Shown piece after piece: positions 4,931 to 6,788 of a stretch of DNA of 6,788 bases. A program made the position numbers and the translations under genes. How positions within the stretch are numbered: position 1 is the stretch's first letter; the number at the start of each line of letters is the position of its first letter. Source of the stretch: Nonomuraea sp. (GTDB taxonomy: Bacteria; Actinomycetota; Actinomycetes; Streptosporangiales; Streptosporangiaceae); the NCBI GenBank assembly GCA_013362835.1, contig JABFVJ010000181.1, positions 1-6,788 of the forward strand. The letters are read 5' to 3'. The notes beneath the pieces are model-generated. The model made no database searches, was not told the DNA's origin, and saw only the letters and a list, made by a program, of their open reading frames with translations.

Positions 4931-5994
4931 GACCGGCCGCCGGCGGGCCGCGTACGGGGGCGGTTCCACCACAGGGAGAGTGACAGGGCCGCGGTGACGA
5001 GCAGGCCGCCCCCGGCGGCGAAGGCCGCGGCCGTGTCGACCCTCTGGTGGACGACGGTGAAGCTGCCCGGCAGGGCGTCGAGGGCGGTCTGGAGCTGGTC
5101 GGCGTTCTCGGCGCGGTGGTAGGAGCCGCCGGTCGTCTGGGCGATGCGCTTGAGCGCGGGCTCGTCGATGGTCCGGGGGTTGCGCCCGCGGTCGAACCCG
5201 CCGCGCCCGCCGAAGCCGCCGCCCCACCCGCCCCAGCCGCCGTCGAACTGGGAGTTGTCGCAGACCATCGGGGCCGGGTTCGTGGTGCCGAAGCCGATGG
5301 TGAAGACGCGTACGCGCCGCAGGGCCGCCTCCCGCGCGGCCGTCTGCGGGTCGACGCCCTGGGTGTTGGCGCCGTCGGTGAGCACGACGATCGCCGCGCC
5401 GGCGTAACCCGGCCCGCCGCCCGCGGGGTTCGCCGCGGTCGACGCCACCGACGGGTCGACCTCGGCGATCGCGTCGATCGAGGTGAGCATGGCCTGCCCG
5501 ATCGCGGTGCCGCGGGCCACGGTGAGGCCGTCCAGCGCCTCGATCAGCGCGTCGGTGTCGTCGGTCGGCGGGACGAGCAGGCCGGCGGTGCCCGCGAACG
5601 TGACCAGGCCGATGCGCGGGCCGCCGCGCTGCGACTCGATGAAGTCGGCGGCGGCCTTCCTGGCGGCGGTGATGCGGTTGGGGTCGACGTCCGTGGAGCA
5701 CATGGAGCCGGAGGTGTCGAGCGCGAGCAGGATCGTCGCCGACTTCATCGGCACCGGCACCGACGCCTGCGGGCGCGCGGCTCCGACCGCGAGCAGCGCC
5801 AGCCCGGCGACGAACAGCGCCGCGGGGATCCGCCGCGTCCAGCGCGTACGTCCGGGGAGCGCGGACCGTACGAGGGCGATCGAGGTGACGCGGACGGCGG
5901 CCCGCCTGCGGCGTCGGCGCGCCCACCAGCGGACGCCGAGGATCAGCGGGATGAGCAGGACCGACAGCAGCGCCCACGGCCATGAGAACGTCAT
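4927..5994 (-). CDS. Membrane-anchored von Willebrand factor A protein, BatA/BatB-like
   Basis: A 355-residue protein from ATG 5994. Membrane segments are at about 5-21, 56-73 and 323-343. Arg-rich stretches (22-35 and the last 11 residues) suggest cytoplasmic faces, which places the vWA domain (about 86-310) outside the membrane. The MIDAS metal site is complete: DTSGS (Asp93, Ser95, Ser97), Thr163 in RGTAIG and Asp207 in LTDGAN. A Gly/Trp-rich insertion (about 252-271) precedes IDEPALKRIAQTTGGSYHRAE. The only two cysteines are Cys99 and Cys245. Such proteins usually work with a MoxR AAA+ ATPase and a DUF58 protein in envelope or complex-assembly roles; the exact function is unknown. The ATG directly abuts the TGA of the upstream vWA gene, which indicates one operon. 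The TAG stop overlaps the convergent DUF899 stop. Confidence 0.9.
   Translation of the reverse strand: MTFSWPWALLSVLLIPLILGVRWWARRRRRRAAVRVTSIALVRSALPGRTRWTRRIPAALFVAGLALLAVGAARPQASVPVPMKSATILLALDTSGSMCSTDVDPNRITAARKAAADFIESQRGGPRIGLVTFAGTAGLLVPPTDDTDALIEALDGLTVARGTAIGQAMLTSIDAIAEVDPSVASTAANPAGGGPGYAGAAIVVLTDGANTQGVDPQTAAREAALRRVRVFTIGFGTTNPAPMVCDNSQFDGGWGGWGGGFGGRGGFDRGRNPRTIDEPALKRIAQTTGGSYHRAENADQLQTALDALPGSFTVVHQRVDTAAAFAAGGGLLVTAALSLSLWWNRPRTRPAGGRS
4934..4950. terminator. Possible GC hairpin at the convergent gene ends
   Basis: cggcc (4934-4938) pairs with ggccg (4946-4950) around a seven-base loop, just past the DUF899 stop and inside the last codons of the opposing vWA gene. There is no T-run on either strand, so it would be at best a weak terminator of the kind sometimes proposed for GC-rich actinobacteria. 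Confidence 0.22.
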
Positions 5995-6788
5995 TCAGAT
6001 CACCCGTCCCGACCTGAGCACGGTGAGCGCGGCTCCCGAGCCGAGCAGCGCGAGGGCGAGCCCGATCAGCCCGCCGGCGAGGGGCAGCGGCTCGTCGGAG
6101 ACGGTGAGCCGCAGGTCGATCGTGTCGGCGATCCCGTCGAGCCGCGCGGCGTCGGCGGCGGGGTGGTAGCCGCCGCCGGTGGTCCGCGCGATCAGGGTGA
6201 GGGTCTCCTCCTCCAGCGAGGTCTGCAGGTGGAAGCCGTCGACCTCCACCGTCGCCCCGGCCGTGGTGCCGACGCCGACGGTGTGCACGCGCACGCCCGC
6301 CTTCTGGGCCACTGCGGCGGCCCGTTCGACGTCGCCGCCCTGGTTCTGCCCGTCGGAGAACATCACGATCGTCGCCGACGGCCAGTAGCCGATGTCGGGC
6401 GCGGTGCCGTCGCGGCCGATGGTCACCTGCTTGCCGGTGACGGCCGTCAGCGAGGCCGTGATGGCCGCGCCCAGCGAGGTCCCGCCGGTGATCTTCAGCC
6501 GGTCGATGGCCTTGAGCGCGAGCGAGTGGTCGGCGTCGGGCCGCGCGGTGGTGAGCGCGCCCCGTTCGAACGCGACGACGCCGATGTCGACGCTGCCGGG
6601 CTGCGCCGCCACGAACGCGCGGGCCGCCCGCTGCGCGGCGGCCAGCCGGTTGGGCGCGACGTCGCCGGCGCCCATGCTGTTGGAGACGTCGATCGCGAGG
6701 ACGACGGTGCCCGCGGTCCGCGGGACCGGCACCATGACCGCCGGTCCCGCGGTGGCGACCGCGAGCGTCCCGACGCCGGCGATCGTCA
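5995..6788 (-). CDS. Membrane-anchored von Willebrand factor A protein, BatA/BatB-like, 5' end outside window
   Basis: The minus-strand frame is open from the right edge to TGA 5997-5995, about 264 codons. ATG 6735 is probably internal: codons 6786-6736 encode a hydrophobic, membrane-like stretch (TIAGVGTLAVATAGPAV) followed by VPVPRTAGTVVLAIDVSNSM, the usual junction of the second membrane helix and the vWA domain in this family. MIDAS residues, numbered from Met 6735, are Asp16, Ser18 and Ser20 (DVSNS), Thr86 in GGTSLG and Asp128 in FSDGQN. A C-terminal membrane helix (about 220-240, LAGGLIGLALALLGSGAALTV) is followed by a short tail. It has no cysteine and lacks the Gly-rich insertion of its downstream partner. 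It is first of the vWA pair on this strand; MoxR and DUF58 genes would be expected further upstream, beyond the edge. Confidence 0.9.
   Translation of the reverse strand, partial: TIAGVGTLAVATAGPAVMVPVPRTAGTVVLAIDVSNSMGAGDVAPNRLAAAQRAARAFVAAQPGSVDIGVVAFERGALTTARPDADHSLALKAIDRLKITGGTSLGAAITASLTAVTGKQVTIGRDGTAPDIGYWPSATIVMFSDGQNQGGDVERAAAVAQKAGVRVHTVGVGTTAGATVEVDGFHLQTSLEEETLTLIARTTGGGYHPAADAARLDGIADTIDLRLTVSDEPLPLAGGLIGLALALLGSGAALTVLRSGRVI

Noticed and set aside
4145..5983. A 612-codon minus-strand frame across DUF899 and the vWA gene.
   Set aside because: It is Arg/Ala/Pro-rich without motifs and overlaps two well-supported genes in other frames.
5995..6735. The right-hand vWA gene starting at ATG 6735.
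   Set aside because: The frame continues without a stop to the window edge, and the upstream codons encode a membrane-helix-like stretch expected in the family, so the gene is 5'-partial.
3853..6788. Trypco1 and the two vWA genes as one vWA/MoxR-type conflict system.
   Set aside because: The vWA pair has the ordinary membrane-anchored BatA/BatB architecture, is on the opposite strand and converges with the DUF899 gene. No ATPase, protease or effector domain links the two groups within the window.

Overview
The window is GC-rich DNA packed with genes, typical of a filamentous actinobacterium; Streptosporangiales or a related order is my guess. The support is the strong G/C bias at third codon positions, GTG and ATG starts, genes overlapping by 4 bp, an EthR-like TetR repressor, a CU044_2847-type (Trypco1) small protein and starts that look leaderless. 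Nothing resembles an insertion sequence, phage, tRNA, rRNA or CRISPR array. Nearly every base is coding; the only real intergenic stretches are about 2686-2759, 3798-3852 and 4180-4246.

Left block (1-3797) is a divergent regulatory unit. On the minus strand a TetR/EthR-like repressor (2685-2020) overlaps by 4 bp (GTGA) the start of a large FAD + 4Fe-4S 2-hydroxyacid dehydrogenase, which runs off the left edge. An aldo/keto reductase (2760-3797) diverges from the repressor. The 74 bp between them hold a repetitive operator with a perfect 17-bp palindrome, and promoter-like boxes that would start both divergent mRNAs at or within a base or two of the start codon. The likely logic is that the repressor controls itself, the flavin dehydrogenase and the reductase in response to an unknown small molecule, perhaps an aldehyde or 2-hydroxyacid.

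Middle block (3798-4930, plus strand) starts with a small Trypco1 protein. An 18-codon micro-ORF follows, joined by an ATGA overlap to Trypco1 and by a second ATGA to an upstream in-frame ATG of the next gene, a DUF899 thioredoxin-like protein with a CPGC motif. No trypsin-like protease or NTPase partner of Trypco1 is present, so it looks like an orphan or a relic of a lost module.

Right block (4927-6788, minus strand) encodes two membrane-anchored von Willebrand factor A proteins of the BatA/BatB type, with intact MIDAS motifs and abutting stop and start (TGA|ATG). The upstream one is cut by the right edge. The last vWA gene and the DUF899 gene converge, and their TAG stops share one palindromic CTAG.

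No clearly new multi-gene system is visible. The best candidates for follow-up are the orphan Trypco1 with its bridging micro-ORF and the multi-site operator.
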